Assembly: GCF_902497555.1 (NCBI RefSeq)
Contig: NZ_CABVGP010000001.1
Span: 4,258,501 to 4,322,500 of the forward strand
Direction of reading: 5' to 3'
DNA from: Amycolatopsis camponoti
GTDB lineage: Bacteria > Actinomycetota > Actinomycetes > Mycobacteriales > Pseudonocardiaceae
DNA: 64,000 bases
In this document: positions 16,603 through 25,335 of the stretch, piece by piece
Layout: the number at the start of each line of letters is the position of its first letter
How positions within the stretch are numbered: position 1 is the stretch's first letter
Program-made: the position numbers and the translations under genes
Notes under the pieces: generated by a model
The model's database searches: none
Seen by the model: the letters and a program-made list of their open reading frames with translations, nothing else
What the model was told of the DNA's origin: nothing

Positions 16603-17101
16603 GCTGCCGGGCCCGGTGATCGGCGACGTGGACGCGGGTCGCGCAGCGCGTCGAGCAGAAGCGGCGGCGGCCGTTGCGGGAGGTGTCGACGTACGCCGTT
16701 TCGCAGCCTTCGCGTCCGCAGATGCCGAGGCGGTCCGGGGCCTCGCACACGAGGTGGGCGAGGCCGCCCGCGGTGTAGGCGCGGACGCGGCCGACCGGGC
16801 CGGCGTCTTCGGCGGAGTAGTGCAGGTGGGGCGGCTTGCCGTCGTGGGTGGTGATGTACGGCCGGCACGCGGCCTCGGCCAGCAGGTCGTTGACCAGGCC
16901 CGGACGTTCCGCCGGGTCGGCGGCGAACACCGGCCGCAGGAGGTGGGCCCACGCGGCGATCCGCGTGGCTTCTTCGTCGGTCAGCGCGGCGATGGACATG
17001 CCGTTGCGGACCATCCCGCCCAGCAGCTCGCTCGCGGACCCGGCGTTCACCAGGTCGGCGGCCACGAGCGCGGCCGCGCCGCCGTAAGGGTTGAAGTGCA
17101 C
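16592..17101 (-). CDS. CGNR zinc finger (ABATE domain) protein
   Basis: 169 residues from GTG 17101, chosen because the family begins VHFNPYGGAAALVAADLVN and a TAATGA-like -10 lies just upstream, giving a leaderless message. An ATG at 17128 in the same frame is possible. The C-terminal zinc finger is CGREGCETAYVDTSRNGRRRFCSTRCATRVHV; the family's usual Cys-Gly-Asn-Arg is only partly kept. The N-terminal ABATE domain is thought to bind a ligand and the finger to bind nucleic acid, so a regulator is likely. Unknown target. Confidence 0.78.
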   Translation of the reverse strand: MHFNPYGGAAALVAADLVNAGSASELLGGMVRNGMSIAALTDEEATRIAAWAHLLRPVFAADPAERPGLVNDLLAEAACRPYITTHDGKPPHLHYSAEDAGPVGRVRAYTAGGLAHLVCEAPDRLGICGREGCETAYVDTSRNGRRRFCSTRCATRVHVADHRARQLTA

Positions 17102-17126
17102 AAAGTCATTACACCACGATCGAGGC

Positions 17127-17288
17127 ATGGACGGAAACCGTTGCCCCCGCTGCGGCTGGCCGCTCGCCGAACTGCCGGCGACCGCGGCCCGGCCCGCCAC
17201 CCACCGGCTCGACTACGTGCGCTGTGTCTGCGGCAGCTGGCTCGCCCGCCTCGACGGCGAGGTCGTCGGCGCCACCCGGGCGCCTTGA
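17127..17288 (+). CDS. Small zinc-ribbon-like protein
   Basis: 53 residues from ATG 17127. Starts MDGNRCPRCGWPLAEL and continues VRCVCGSWLARLDGEV, giving CxxC and CxC cysteine pairs that could bind one zinc. Divergent from the CGNR gene, sharing a very short promoter region. The CxxC...CxC arrangement is unlikely in a random GC-rich frame, which supports a real gene, but it has no other evidence. Its 3' end is the first copy of a degenerate repeat that runs toward the recombinase gene. Confidence 0.5.
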   Translation: MDGNRCPRCGWPLAELPATAARPATHRLDYVRCVCGSWLARLDGEVVGATRAP

Positions 17289-17446
17289 CGGTCGAGTCGG
17301 GCACGCTCGCCGCGTTGCCGGGGGCTGGCCCGCCTCGGTGGCGAGGTCCCGGACGCCCTGACGCAAAGGTCGAGCACGCTCGCCTCGATGGCGACGGTCG
17401 TCGGCACTGCCCCGGCACTCTGACTCAGAGGTCGAGGACGCCCGCC
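17238..17446. repeat. Three degenerate tandem repeats of about 60-75 bp
   Basis: Imperfect copies at about 17238-17311, 17325-17383 and 17381-17446. Each has CTCGCC or similar, CGCCTCG(A/G)(C/T)GGCGA, GGTCG-type bases, then (C/T)TGAC and GGTCGAG followed by CACGCTCGCC or a variant. The first copy is the end of the small zinc-ribbon gene; the third runs into the 3' end of the recombinase gene. Spacing and identity are uneven, so this may be an old duplication rather than a functional array. Confidence 0.45.
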
Positions 17447-18468
17447 GCGTTGTCGTTCCACTGGTCGACCCGGCGGATGTACTCGTACAGCGCGCGGCTG
17501 CCGCGCACCCAGCGCCCCTGGTCGGCGATCGCGAGGTCGTCGGCGCCGGCGCGGCGGGCCTCGGTGGCGAACCCGGACCGCAGCGAATGCCCCGTCACCG
17601 GGTACGGCAGGCCCGCCCGCACACCGGCCCGAGTGAGGATCTGGTTGACGCCGGTCGTGCTCAGCGCGGGCTCGCCGACGTTGCCGTGCCGGTCGACGCG
17701 GCGGAACGCGGGTCCCTCGGTGATCCCGGCGCCGGAGCGCCACGCGTGCCACGCCCGCACCGGGTCGGTGTCGGGGCTCTCACGCCGCGGGACGACCATG
17801 TCGCCGGTGCTCTTGCCGTGCCGCACGGTCACCGCCAGGCCCCGGTCGTCGACCGGTTCGACGTCGGTGACCAGCAGGTTCGCCAGGTCGGAACACCGGG
17901 CGGCGATGGGAAAACCGATCAAGAGCATCGCGCGGTCGCGGGCGCCGGCGAGGGTGTCCGGGCACGCCCGGGACATCGCCCGCAGGTCCGTGAGCGTGAC
18001 CATGGTGGCCTTGCCGCGGCCGCGCTGGATCCCCTCACGCGCCAGCCGCTGCCGATAGCCCTTCAACGCGCGCCACGCGGCGCGGCTCGCTTCAGGGTCG
18101 ACGACGACCTTGTGGTGCCGCAGCCCGGCGAGCGCACCGGTCAGCCGCCGTTCGATCGTCGACGGCGCCGCCGGGGCCGCCTGTTCCGGTACCTCGGGCA
18201 CGGCGCGTTCGTCCGGACGCAGCGTGCGGCCGCGTTCGAGCCACACGACGAACCCCGTCAGCGCGCCGATCGACGCCGCCAGCGGCGGGATCCCGGCTTC
18301 GGCGGTGTAGTCCTGCCACACCTGCCAGTCCTGGGCGTAGGCCTTGAGCGTGTTGGGCGGCCGTTGCTCGTCCACGTGCCGGGCGGCGGCTTCGTCGAGC
18401 AGCGCGAGCCGGTCCTGCGGGCTCGCGGCGGCGAGGGCGGCGTCGGTCACCGGTTCGAGCTCGGGCAC
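17425..18468 (-). CDS. Tyrosine recombinase/integrase
   Basis: 347 residues. N-terminal SAM-like core-binding domain (about 35-150, [16 protein letters not shown]) and catalytic domain. Catalytic residues can be placed: Arg191 (AARCSDL), Lys219 (HGKST), His294 and Arg297 (HSLRSGF), Trp320 (GRW) and nucleophile Tyr330 (YEYIRR). An alanine- and proline-rich insert (91-102) sits between the subdomains. The set is complete, so the enzyme is probably active. No tRNA gene or direct att repeat was found nearby. The adjacent accessory genes (sigma module, KAP NTPase) suggest an integrated element or a remnant. Confidence 0.9.
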   Translation of the reverse strand: MPELEPVTDAALAAASPQDRLALLDEAAARHVDEQRPPNTLKAYAQDWQVWQDYTAEAGIPPLAASIGALTGFVVWLERGRTLRPDERAVPEVPEQAAPAAPSTIERRLTGALAGLRHHKVVVDPEASRAAWRALKGYRQRLAREGIQRGRGKATMVTLTDLRAMSRACPDTLAGARDRAMLLIGFPIAARCSDLANLLVTDVEPVDDRGLAVTVRHGKSTGDMVVPRRESPDTDPVRAWHAWRSGAGITEGPAFRRVDRHGNVGEPALSTTGVNQILTRAGVRAGLPYPVTGHSLRSGFATEARRAGADDLAIADQGRWVRGSRALYEYIRRVDQWNDNAAGVLDL

Positions 18469-18566
18469 GCGCCGAGGTTACGGGACACCGGTACTTTCAC
18501 CGGTCAGGCGTGTCGATCCGGGCGTGTGCCGTTCGTATGAGGGGCGAGACAGCGAAAGGGGCCGAC

Positions 18567-18911
18567 GTGAAGCAGTACCTGCTCAGCATCTACCAGCCCG
18601 ACGGGCCGATCCCGCCGCCGGAGGTCCTCGACGACGTGATGAAGAAGCTCGACACCCTCAACGCCGACCTCAAGACGGCCGGTGCCTGGGTGTTCGCCGG
18701 CGGGCTGCACCCGCCGTCCACCGCCACCGTGCTGCGGGCCGCCGACGGCGACACGCTCATCACCGACGGTCCCTTCGCCGAAGGCCGGGAACACCTCGGC
18801 GGGTTCACGATCATCGCCGCGCCCGACCTCGATGCCGCGCTCGCCTGGGGCAGCCGGCTCGCCGACGCCGTCGCACCGCTGCCGGTCGAGGTGCGGCCGT
18901 TCGCCGGATGA
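18567..18911 (+). CDS. YCII/DGPF domain protein
   Basis: 114 residues from GTG preceded by AAAGGGG. Begins [13 protein letters not shown] and carries the family signature [21 protein letters not shown]. The YCII/DGPF domain is a ferredoxin-like fold. DGPF proteins are the hallmark neighbours of ECF42-type sigma factors; here the stop overlaps the start of such a sigma gene (ATGA). Their contribution to sigma function is not settled. Confidence 0.9.
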   Translation: MKQYLLSIYQPDGPIPPPEVLDDVMKKLDTLNADLKTAGAWVFAGGLHPPSTATVLRAADGDTLITDGPFAEGREHLGGFTIIAAPDLDAALAWGSRLADAVAPLPVEVRPFAG

Positions 18912-20101
18912 GCGTCGAGGACGTCTTCGCCGCGGAGTACGGCCGTGCGGTCTCGGTGCTGGTGCGCGTCTTCGGCAGCATCGACGTCGCCGAGGAAGCC
19001 GTGCAGGACGCGTTCGCCGAGGCGGTCCGGCGGTGGCCGGCCGACGGGGTGCCGCCGAGCCCGGCGGGCTGGATCATCACGACCGCCCGCAACCGCGCCA
19101 TCGACCGTCTCCGCCGGGAAGCCGCCCGGCAGGACAAGCACGCCCAGGCGGCGTTGCTGCACGCCGAGGCTGAGCCTCTCGAGGAGGGCGCCGTGCCCGA
19201 CGAACGGCTCCGGCTGATCTTCACCTGCTGCCACCCCGCGCTGGCCCGCCCCACGCAGGTCGCACTGACGCTGCGGCTGCTCGGTGGCCTGACGACCGCG
19301 GAGATCGCCGGCGCGTTCCTGGTGGCCGAGCCGACGATGGCCCAGCGGATCGTCCGTGCGAAGAACAAGATCCGCGACGCGGGCATCCCGTACCGCGTCC
19401 CGCGGGACGCCGACCTCCCGGCGCGGTTGTCCGCGGTACTCGCCGTGCTGTACCTGATCTTCAACGAGGGCTACACGGCGAGCGCGGGGGAGGACCTGGT
19501 CCGCGACGACCTGTGCCGCGAGGCGATCCGCCTCGCCCGCGTCCTGGCCGGGCTGATGCCCGACGAGCCGGAGGTCTGGGGTCTCCTGGCGCTGATGCTG
19601 CTCATCGACTCCCGCCGCGCGACCCGCACCGGCGCCGATGGTGCCGTGGTGCTGCTGACCGACCAGGACCCCACCCGGTGGGACGCGGAGCTGGTGGCCG
19701 AGGGCCAGGAGATCGTCCGCCGCTGCCTGCGCCGCAACCAGCCGGGCCCGTACCAGATCCAGGCGGCGATCCAGGCCGTCCACAGCGACGCGCCCACGGA
19801 CTGGTCCCAGGTCAAAGCGCTCTACGACCAGCTGCTGGCCCTCGCGCCGACGCCGGTGGTGGCGCTCAACCGGGCGGTGGCGGTCGCTGAGGTCGACGGT
19901 CCCGAAGGGGCGTTGGCCCTGGTGGAGGCCCTGGATCTCGCCCGGTTCCCGCTGTTCCACGCGATCCGCGCGGACCTGCTGGACCGGGTCGGCCGGAGCG
20001 GCGAAGCGGTGGCGGCGTACTCGGCGGCGATCGAGCTGACGCACAACGCCGCCGAAAAGGCGCTGCTGGAACGGAAACGAGCGTCAGCGGGCGCCGGGTG
20101 A
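18908..20101 (+). CDS. ECF sigma factor with long C-terminal extension (ECF42 type)
   Basis: 397 residues. Sigma region 2 ([39 protein letters not shown]) and region 4 ([55 protein letters not shown]). These are followed by about 200 extra helical residues with the ECF42 motifs [28 protein letters not shown] and [16 protein letters not shown], arranged like TPR repeats. In this group the extension, not an anti-sigma factor, is thought to control activity. No anti-sigma gene is adjacent, consistent with that. Overlaps the convergent KAP gene by 18 bases. Confidence 0.92.
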   Translation: MSVEDVFAAEYGRAVSVLVRVFGSIDVAEEAVQDAFAEAVRRWPADGVPPSPAGWIITTARNRAIDRLRREAARQDKHAQAALLHAEAEPLEEGAVPDERLRLIFTCCHPALARPTQVALTLRLLGGLTTAEIAGAFLVAEPTMAQRIVRAKNKIRDAGIPYRVPRDADLPARLSAVLAVLYLIFNEGYTASAGEDLVRDDLCREAIRLARVLAGLMPDEPEVWGLLALMLLIDSRRATRTGADGAVVLLTDQDPTRWDAELVAEGQEIVRRCLRRNQPGPYQIQAAIQAVHSDAPTDWSQVKALYDQLLALAPTPVVALNRAVAVAEVDGPEGALALVEALDLARFPLFHAIRADLLDRVGRSGEAVAAYSAAIELTHNAAEKALLERKRASAGAG

Positions 20102-22858
20102 CAGCACGTAGGAGAACCGGCGGACCCGCGGGACCCACGTCTGGAAGACGCTGACGTCGGGCAGCGTGACGGCCGGCGCCAGCGCGGCCAGGCTGCGGTG
20201 GAGGTGTTCCCACTGCCCTGCCTCGTCGGCGGGGATCCGGCCCACCGCCTCGCTTTTCCAGTGGTCCTCCCGTTCCACCGGCCGCAGGCGCCCGACGAAG
20301 TCGCTCCACGGCGTCTCGGGCGCCGTCTTCAGCAGCGCGTCGGCGAACCGGCCGAGCAGGCGACCGTGCGCGGTGCAGGTCCCGAGCAGCACGACCACCG
20401 CCTCGTACTCGCCGGCGAGGAACGTCGAGGCGTCGGAGAGGTCCCGCGTCGCCCGGAGCATGCGGTAGAGGTTGATGAGGCGCTTCGCGTCCCGGGGAGT
20501 GTCGACCAGCGAATCCAAGCGGGAGAGCAGGGTGATCTCCGGATCGGTCAGCGGCCGCGGGATCTCGGGTGGCCGCCCCGGGTCCAGCTGCGCGGCCACC
20601 TGCGAGCCGGGCTCGACCGGGATGACCGGCGCCGGGCCGCCCACCGGGGCCACGACTCCGGTCGCCTCGTCGTGCTCCGGGTCGGCCGGGGGCCGCTCGC
20701 CGGTGTCGGCGGGCGGGGTGTCGATCATCGACCACAGCAGCTGCTGCAGGCTGCCCGCCGGCATCCGCGGCAGGACCAGCGGGATGTTGAGGATCTTCTC
20801 GAGGTAGTCCTCGGGGGTCACGTGCCAGCCGTCCGCCCGCACGACGGCGTCTCCTTCGATCAGCCGGTCGTAGTGGGTGCTGAGCGACCGCAGCAGCCAC
20901 CGCGGGTCCACGCCGACGACCACCACGAACAGGTCGAACGCGAGGAGCAGGTGCACGGCCTGCAGCACGTCGACGACCTGCTGGGGGCTGCACCGGTCGA
21001 GGTCGTCGATGTAGAGGACGATCCGGTCCAGCGGACGGGCGCCGTCCTCGCCGTCGGCGGCGGGAGCGGTCATCAACGCGACGAGCTTCTCGAAGTCCTT
21101 GCGGATGGTGGAGATCAGGCCGAGGTTGCCCCGGTAGTCCTCGCCGCGGGACCGCTCGGCGAGGAAGGCGTACAGCCGCCGTCCCGGGGTCAGCTCGGTG
21201 AGCTGACGGCCCAGCTCGCCGATCCGGGTGACCACCTCCGCCAGCTGCCGTTCGGCGATCTGCTGGTCGACGTCGGCCTTGCGCAACGCGAGCAGCTCCT
21301 GCTGGGCCCCGGCGTCCAGGCCGTCGTGCAGGTCTTCCGCGAGCACCCGCAGCCGGCGCAGGCCCGTGCGGGCCGCGCTCACCAGCTTCAGCCCGGTGGC
21401 GGCGAGGCCGGCGAACACGACGCCGACGCCGGTCAGCCAGGCCCGCACGTCCGGGACGACGGCCGCGAGGGCCGCGCCGGCGAGCAGCACGACGGCCGCG
21501 GCGATCAGCGCGGTCTTCCCGTGGCGGTAGCGCGCGATCCGGCCCAGTGCCGCGGTTTCGCCGTGCGCCCCGCGCATCTCGGCGGCCAGCAGCTTGCCCT
21601 GGTCGGCCAGGTCGTCCACGCCGAGCTTGCGCCACAGCCCGTCGTACTGCTCGTGGAACGCCCGCGACTTCCGCAACGCGCGCAAGAGGTCGCCGGCCCG
21701 CACCCTGCGGTCCCGTTCGGCGTCGCCGATCCGGCGCTTGAGCGCGGCGGCCTCGGCCTGGGCGCGTTCGGTCACCGCCGTCAGCTGCTTGCGCTGCTCC
21801 AGCTCGGCCGCGAGCTGTTCGCGCAGCCGCGCGCCTTCCCGGAGCCGGGCCTGGTGCTCGGCGTCCGGCTCACCGGGGCGCCGGGCGGGTTCGGAGAGCT
21901 GGCGGAAGATCTCGTCCCCGAGGCTGGCCCAGAGGTTCGCGTCGGCGTAGTGCCAGGCGTTGAAGCCGACCTGCGCGATCTTGGCGCAGTGGCCGGGGGT
22001 GCCTTCCAGGGCCTTGACCTGGCCGCGCAGCATGCCCATGAAGAAGCTCTTGCCCGAGCCCCACTCGCCGAAGACGCCGATCGACAAGGGCAGCGGCGTG
22101 TCCTTCGCCGCGATGACCGTGGCCAGCATCGAGACGTACGGTTTCACGCCCAGGTGGTCGTGGGCCAGCGGGATGCTTTCGTTCGGGTCGACCAGGTCCC
22201 GGGCGACCCCGCCGGCGAGCTGGTCGTCGGAGAACACGGGCACCCGGGGACCGGACGGCGGGTCGGCGGTCCGCTTGGCCTCGAACGCCGCCGCGCCGGG
22301 GACGTCGGCCGCCCACTGCTCCTTGATCGCGTCGATGTTCATGCCGTAGTCGGAGAAGAAGACGACCTCGCGGACGGTCGACTTCGCGGCCAGCGCACCG
22401 CGGATCAGCGCGCGGGCGGCGACCCGGGGCTCGAGTCCGAGGCGCCCGGTGGCGAACAGCGGCAAGGCGACGGCGGTCGCTCCGGCGCCGGCCGCGGTGG
22501 TGATCACGGCGGTGGTCGCGGTCGTGATCGCGTCCGGTGTCGGCTCGCCGCGCATCCCGGCGGTGTGGGGTGTCGCCAGGACGGCCAGCCGCACCCGCAC
22601 CATCCGGCCGGCGGTGTGCGCGCTCAGGTCCAGCAGCGCCGGCGACTCCGGCGTGACGGACTTGAGCGGGACCGATCCCCAGGCGACGTGGGGGAACTCC
22701 TCCTGCATCGCGTCTCCGACGCCGCCGAAGGTGGCACCGACCGAGATCGCCAGCGCGTCGACCGGCAGCTCCCACGGTTGTTGCGTCAGCGCGACGGCGT
22801 AGGAGACGCCGTCGACGCTCTGGAGCGGAACCACGTCACCGAACTTCTGAGCGCTCAT
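20084..22858 (-). CDS. KAP family P-loop NTPase with macro-like N-terminus and membrane hairpin
   Basis: 924 residues from ATG 22858 (AGGA just upstream); an in-frame ATG at 22948 would add 30. Residues about 15-200 resemble a macro domain: [19 protein letters not shown], then [19 protein letters not shown], where LFATG matches the GTG-type ligand loop. The KAP NTPase follows, with Walker A GEWGSGKS (Lys270). Next come a charged coiled-coil region, two hydrophobic segments (about 449-490) inserted in the domain as is typical of KAP proteins, and Walker B YIDDLDRC (Asp618/619). KAP proteins are membrane-associated; several bacterial forms are suspected of acting in conflict or defence. The macro-like call is inference; the KAP call is firm. 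Divergent from a zinc-finger coiled-coil gene. Confidence 0.85.
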   Translation of the reverse strand: MSAQKFGDVVPLQSVDGVSYAVALTQQPWELPVDALAISVGATFGGVGDAMQEEFPHVAWGSVPLKSVTPESPALLDLSAHTAGRMVRVRLAVLATPHTAGMRGEPTPDAITTATTAVITTAAGAGATAVALPLFATGRLGLEPRVAARALIRGALAAKSTVREVVFFSDYGMNIDAIKEQWAADVPGAAAFEAKRTADPPSGPRVPVFSDDQLAGGVARDLVDPNESIPLAHDHLGVKPYVSMLATVIAAKDTPLPLSIGVFGEWGSGKSFFMGMLRGQVKALEGTPGHCAKIAQVGFNAWHYADANLWASLGDEIFRQLSEPARRPGEPDAEHQARLREGARLREQLAAELEQRKQLTAVTERAQAEAAALKRRIGDAERDRRVRAGDLLRALRKSRAFHEQYDGLWRKLGVDDLADQGKLLAAEMRGAHGETAALGRIARYRHGKTALIAAAVVLLAGAALAAVVPDVRAWLTGVGVVFAGLAATGLKLVSAARTGLRRLRVLAEDLHDGLDAGAQQELLALRKADVDQQIAERQLAEVVTRIGELGRQLTELTPGRRLYAFLAERSRGEDYRGNLGLISTIRKDFEKLVALMTAPAADGEDGARPLDRIVLYIDDLDRCSPQQVVDVLQAVHLLLAFDLFVVVVGVDPRWLLRSLSTHYDRLIEGDAVVRADGWHVTPEDYLEKILNIPLVLPRMPAGSLQQLLWSMIDTPPADTGERPPADPEHDEATGVVAPVGGPAPVIPVEPGSQVAAQLDPGRPPEIPRPLTDPEITLLSRLDSLVDTPRDAKRLINLYRMLRATRDLSDASTFLAGEYEAVVVLLGTCTAHGRLLGRFADALLKTAPETPWSDFVGRLRPVEREDHWKSEAVGRIPADEAGQWEHLHRSLAALAPAVTLPDVSVFQTWVPRVRRFSYVLSPGAR

Positions 22859-22994
22859 CGGTTCCTGACTCGTCGGGGAGGGGGTCTCCGTTACTACCAG
22901 ATCCGCCCTGCCCAGTTTTCGCGGAGCGATTCGGATCGTTGGGCTCATCTGAGTTTGGATATGTGACCTTATCCGAACCCAGGGCACTGGCTCT

Positions 22995-23050
22995 CTATCT
23001 TTAGATTTTGAACAGATAGTTCTCGTTTTGATCAGAAGCTTTGATAGGCT
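22995..23050 (+). promoter_or_regulatory. AT-rich divergent promoter region with a short inverted repeat
   Basis: The roughly 200 bases between the KAP gene and the coiled-coil gene are clearly AT-richer than their surroundings. CTATCT/AGATAG (22995-23000, 23014-23019) form an inverted repeat. TAGGCT at 23045-23050 fits a -10 placed 7 bases before the coiled-coil ATG, implying a leaderless message. No clear -35 was found. Confidence 0.4.
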
Positions 23051-23057
23051 CTCGATC

Positions 23058-24128
23058 ATGACGGAAGATGCAGGTCAGCCGCGGATTTGCGAGTACCGGC
23101 GCTGTGGGGCGCCGCTGCCACCGGCGGTGGGGCGGGGGAGCCGGGCTCGCTTCTGCCAGGACGGGAAGACCTGGGGGCGGCGGAACCTCACCTGCCGCGA
23201 CGCCGAGGCCGTCCTGTCGGACGCCGAGTCGCTGCGGGAGAGCGACACCGAACTGGACGACACTGCCGTCACCGCGCTCGCCGGGCAGGTCGACCGGGTG
23301 CTCGAACCGGCGCGGGGGCTCGTCGAGACGCTTACGACCCTGCGTCATCAGCTGGAAGCCACCACGGCCACCGCGCTCGCCGAACGGGACGCCGCCTTGG
23401 TCGAGGCCGACGACCACCGCCGGCAGCGGGGGCTCGCCGAAGCCGAAGCCGCCCAAGCGAGGGATGTCGCCGACGCGGCCTCGAGGACCGCGGCCGACGC
23501 CGTGCAGGAGAAAGCCGCCGCCGTCCAGGAGCGGGACGAGGAACGCGTCGCCCGGCGGGCCGCGCAGCAGGAGCAGCAGCGCGTCGAAGGGCAGCTGGCG
23601 GCAGTGCGGGACGAGCTCGGCCGGGTCGCTGAGCGGGCCGACGCCACCGCGACCCTGGCCGGCGAGCGCGCCGCGGTGATCGCCACCCTGACCGCCGAAC
23701 TCGCCGCCACCCGGGAAACCCTCGGCGCGGAACGCGACCGCGGCCGGGACGCGGAGGCCCGGGCCGGGGCCGCGGTCCGGCGGCTCGACGCGGCCGAATC
23801 CCGTGCCGACGCCGCTGTCGCGCGGCTCGACGCCGCGCACGCGGAGCTGACCAAGGCAGCTACTGCCCATCAAGCCTCCCTGGACCAGGCCCACAAAGAC
23901 GCCGAGGATCGGCGCGCGGCCTTCGACCGGCGGCTCGCCGAGGTGCAGGCGGCGCACGAGCAGACCGTCCGGTCCATGCACGAGACCACGACGAACCTGA
24001 ACGCCGAACTCCGCACCAGCGCCGGCCGCGCCGACAATGCCGAGCGTGCGCTGACCAGGGCACTTGCCGTCCTCCGGGAGATCCCGGACGCGCAGCTGCC
24101 CGAAGACGTCGCAGCAATGCTCAAGTAA
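23058..24128 (+). CDS. Zinc-finger coiled-coil protein of unknown function
   Basis: 356 residues from ATG 23058. The N-terminus (1-55) has four cysteines in CEYRRC and FCQDGK...NLTC, suggesting a treble-clef-like zinc site. From about 70 to 335 the sequence is an almost unbroken Ala/Glu/Arg-rich heptad coiled coil with few helix breakers. No transmembrane segment. Long coiled coils with a small N-terminal DNA-binding head recall KfrA-type proteins in layout only; there is no recognisable sequence match. Divergent partner of the macro/KAP NTPase gene. Its stop codon lies inside the operator of the next ArsR gene. Confidence 0.8.
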   Translation: MTEDAGQPRICEYRRCGAPLPPAVGRGSRARFCQDGKTWGRRNLTCRDAEAVLSDAESLRESDTELDDTAVTALAGQVDRVLEPARGLVETLTTLRHQLEATTATALAERDAALVEADDHRRQRGLAEAEAAQARDVADAASRTAADAVQEKAAAVQERDEERVARRAAQQEQQRVEGQLAAVRDELGRVAERADATATLAGERAAVIATLTAELAATRETLGAERDRGRDAEARAGAAVRRLDAAESRADAAVARLDAAHAELTKAATAHQASLDQAHKDAEDRRAAFDRRLAEVQAAHEQTVRSMHETTTNLNAELRTSAGRADNAERALTRALAVLREIPDAQLPEDVAAMLK

Positions 24129-24161
24129 CTACTTGACTATTGGCATCGACCGCGCATACTT
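24121..24161 (+). promoter_or_regulatory. Promoter and palindromic operator for ArsR/SRPBCC operon
   Basis: Perfect inverted repeat TCAAGTA-AC-TACTTGA (24121-24136) overlaps a -35 TTGACT (24133-24138). A -10 CATACT/ATACTT lies at 24155-24161, overlapping a second small palindrome ACTTAAGT (24158-24165). The ATG at 24168 is 6 bases further, so the transcript would be leaderless. Expected autoregulatory site of the ArsR protein. Confidence 0.7.
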
Positions 24162-24167
24162 AAGTGC

Positions 24168-24512
24168 ATGCTTGACCATGAGCTGGACCTGGTGTTCCGC
24201 GCCCTGGGCGATCGGACGCGGCGGGCGCTGGTGGAGCGACTCGTGCGCGGGCCGGCGTCGGTCAGCGAGCTCGCCGAGCCGCTGACCATGTCGCTCGCCG
24301 CCGTCGTGCAGCATCTGCAGGTCCTCGAGGCCGCCGGGATCGTGCGGTCGGAGAAGGCCGGCCGCGTCCGCACCTGCCGGATCGAACCGGAGATGCTGCG
24401 CGCCGGCGAGCACTGGCTGGGCCGGCAGCGCACCACGTGGGAGAGCAGGCTCGACCGGCTCGGCGACTTCCTCGCCGAGCCGCCCGATCCCTCGGAAGGG
24501 AGCACGACATGA
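24168..24512 (+). CDS. ArsR-type winged-helix regulator
   Basis: 114 residues: ELDLVFRALGDRTRRALVERLVRGPASVSELAEPLTMSLAAVVQHLQVLEAAGIVRSEKAGRVRTCRIEPEMLRAGEHWL. This is the non-metal ArsR subtype that pairs with SRPBCC proteins; no metal-binding cysteine pair. The stop overlaps the SRPBCC start (ATGA), and a SnoaL-like gene is coupled after that. Likely controls its own operon through TCAAGTAACTACTTGA. Confidence 0.92.
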   Translation: MLDHELDLVFRALGDRTRRALVERLVRGPASVSELAEPLTMSLAAVVQHLQVLEAAGIVRSEKAGRVRTCRIEPEMLRAGEHWLGRQRTTWESRLDRLGDFLAEPPDPSEGSTT

Positions 24513-24940
24513 CCGTCAAGCACGCCACGTTCACGCTCGAACGCACCTACCCCGTTCCCCCGGCGCGGGTGTTCGCCGCGTGGTCGGACCCGGACGCCAA
24601 GACCCGGTGGTTCGTCCCCAGCGGGACCCACGAGCTGGACTTCCGCGTCGGCGGCCGGGAGACGGTCGAGGCCGCGGGCCCGGACGGCACGCCGTTGTCG
24701 GTGCTCTCGCTCTACCACGACATCGTGCCGGACCAGCGGATCGTCTACTCCACGACGCTGAGCGGCGGGGACGCGCTCGCCACGGTCTCGATCACGACGG
24801 TGGAGCTGATCGCCGACGGCGACGGCACCCGCCTGGTCCTGACCGAGCAGGACACCCTCCTCGACGACGCCGAGAAACCGGAGTGGCGCGAGCAGGGCAC
24901 CGGCGACTGGCTGGACCGGCTCGGCGAGGAGCTGAAATGA
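24509..24940 (+). CDS. SRPBCC / AHSA1-like domain protein
   Basis: 143 residues from the ATG overlapping arsR. FTLERTYPVPPARVFAAWSDPDAKTRWFVPSG, then RQxxYS-like RIVYSTTLSGGDALATVSITTVELI and TRLVLTEQDTLLD are typical of the AHSA1 group. Probably binds a hydrophobic small molecule; physiological ligand unknown. Stop overlaps the start of the SnoaL-like gene. Confidence 0.9.
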   Translation: MTVKHATFTLERTYPVPPARVFAAWSDPDAKTRWFVPSGTHELDFRVGGRETVEAAGPDGTPLSVLSLYHDIVPDQRIVYSTTLSGGDALATVSITTVELIADGDGTRLVLTEQDTLLDDAEKPEWREQGTGDWLDRLGEELK

Positions 24941-25335
24941 CCCCGGAGCTGCTCGTCGAATCCCGGGTCGCGGCCGTCGCGGCGAAGGACGTCGAGACGC
25001 TGGTGGCCCAGTACGCCGAGGACGTCACGCTGTTCGACGCGCTCGGCCCGTTGCGCGACACCGGCCAGGACGTCGAACGCGCCCGGCTGCGGGAGTGGTT
25101 CGGCGCTTACCGCTCCACGATCGACCTGCGGATCGAGGACCTCGAGGTGGTCGCCGACGGCGCGGTCGCGTTCGCTCACTACCTGTTCCAGGTCCGCGGC
25201 ACGATGACCGACGACACCGTCGTGGACATGTGGGTGCGCGCCACCGTCGGGTTCCGCCGGGGCGAGGACGGCTGGAAGATCGTCCACGAGCACAGTTCCG
25301 TGCCGTTCACGCCGTCCGGTACCGCTGGGGACTGA
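24937..25335 (+). CDS. SnoaL-like / nuclear transport factor 2-fold protein
   Basis: 132 residues, cone-shaped NTF2 fold expected: LLVESRVAAVAAKDVETLVAQYAEDVTLFDALGPLRDTG, then VVADGAVAFAHYLFQVRG and GWKIVHEHSSVPF, the conserved end of DUF4440/SnoaL_3 proteins. Such proteins act as isomerases, hydrolases or ligand binders. Third gene of the ArsR-SRPBCC-NTF2 operon. Overlaps the convergent AraC gene by 29 bases. Confidence 0.88.
   Translation: MTPELLVESRVAAVAAKDVETLVAQYAEDVTLFDALGPLRDTGQDVERARLREWFGAYRSTIDLRIEDLEVVADGAVAFAHYLFQVRGTMTDDTVVDMWVRATVGFRRGEDGWKIVHEHSSVPFTPSGTAGD

Noticed and set aside
20198..22966. A 922-residue open frame on the + strand
   Set aside because: Antisense to the KAP NTPase gene, whose Walker motifs and domain order show the minus strand is coding.
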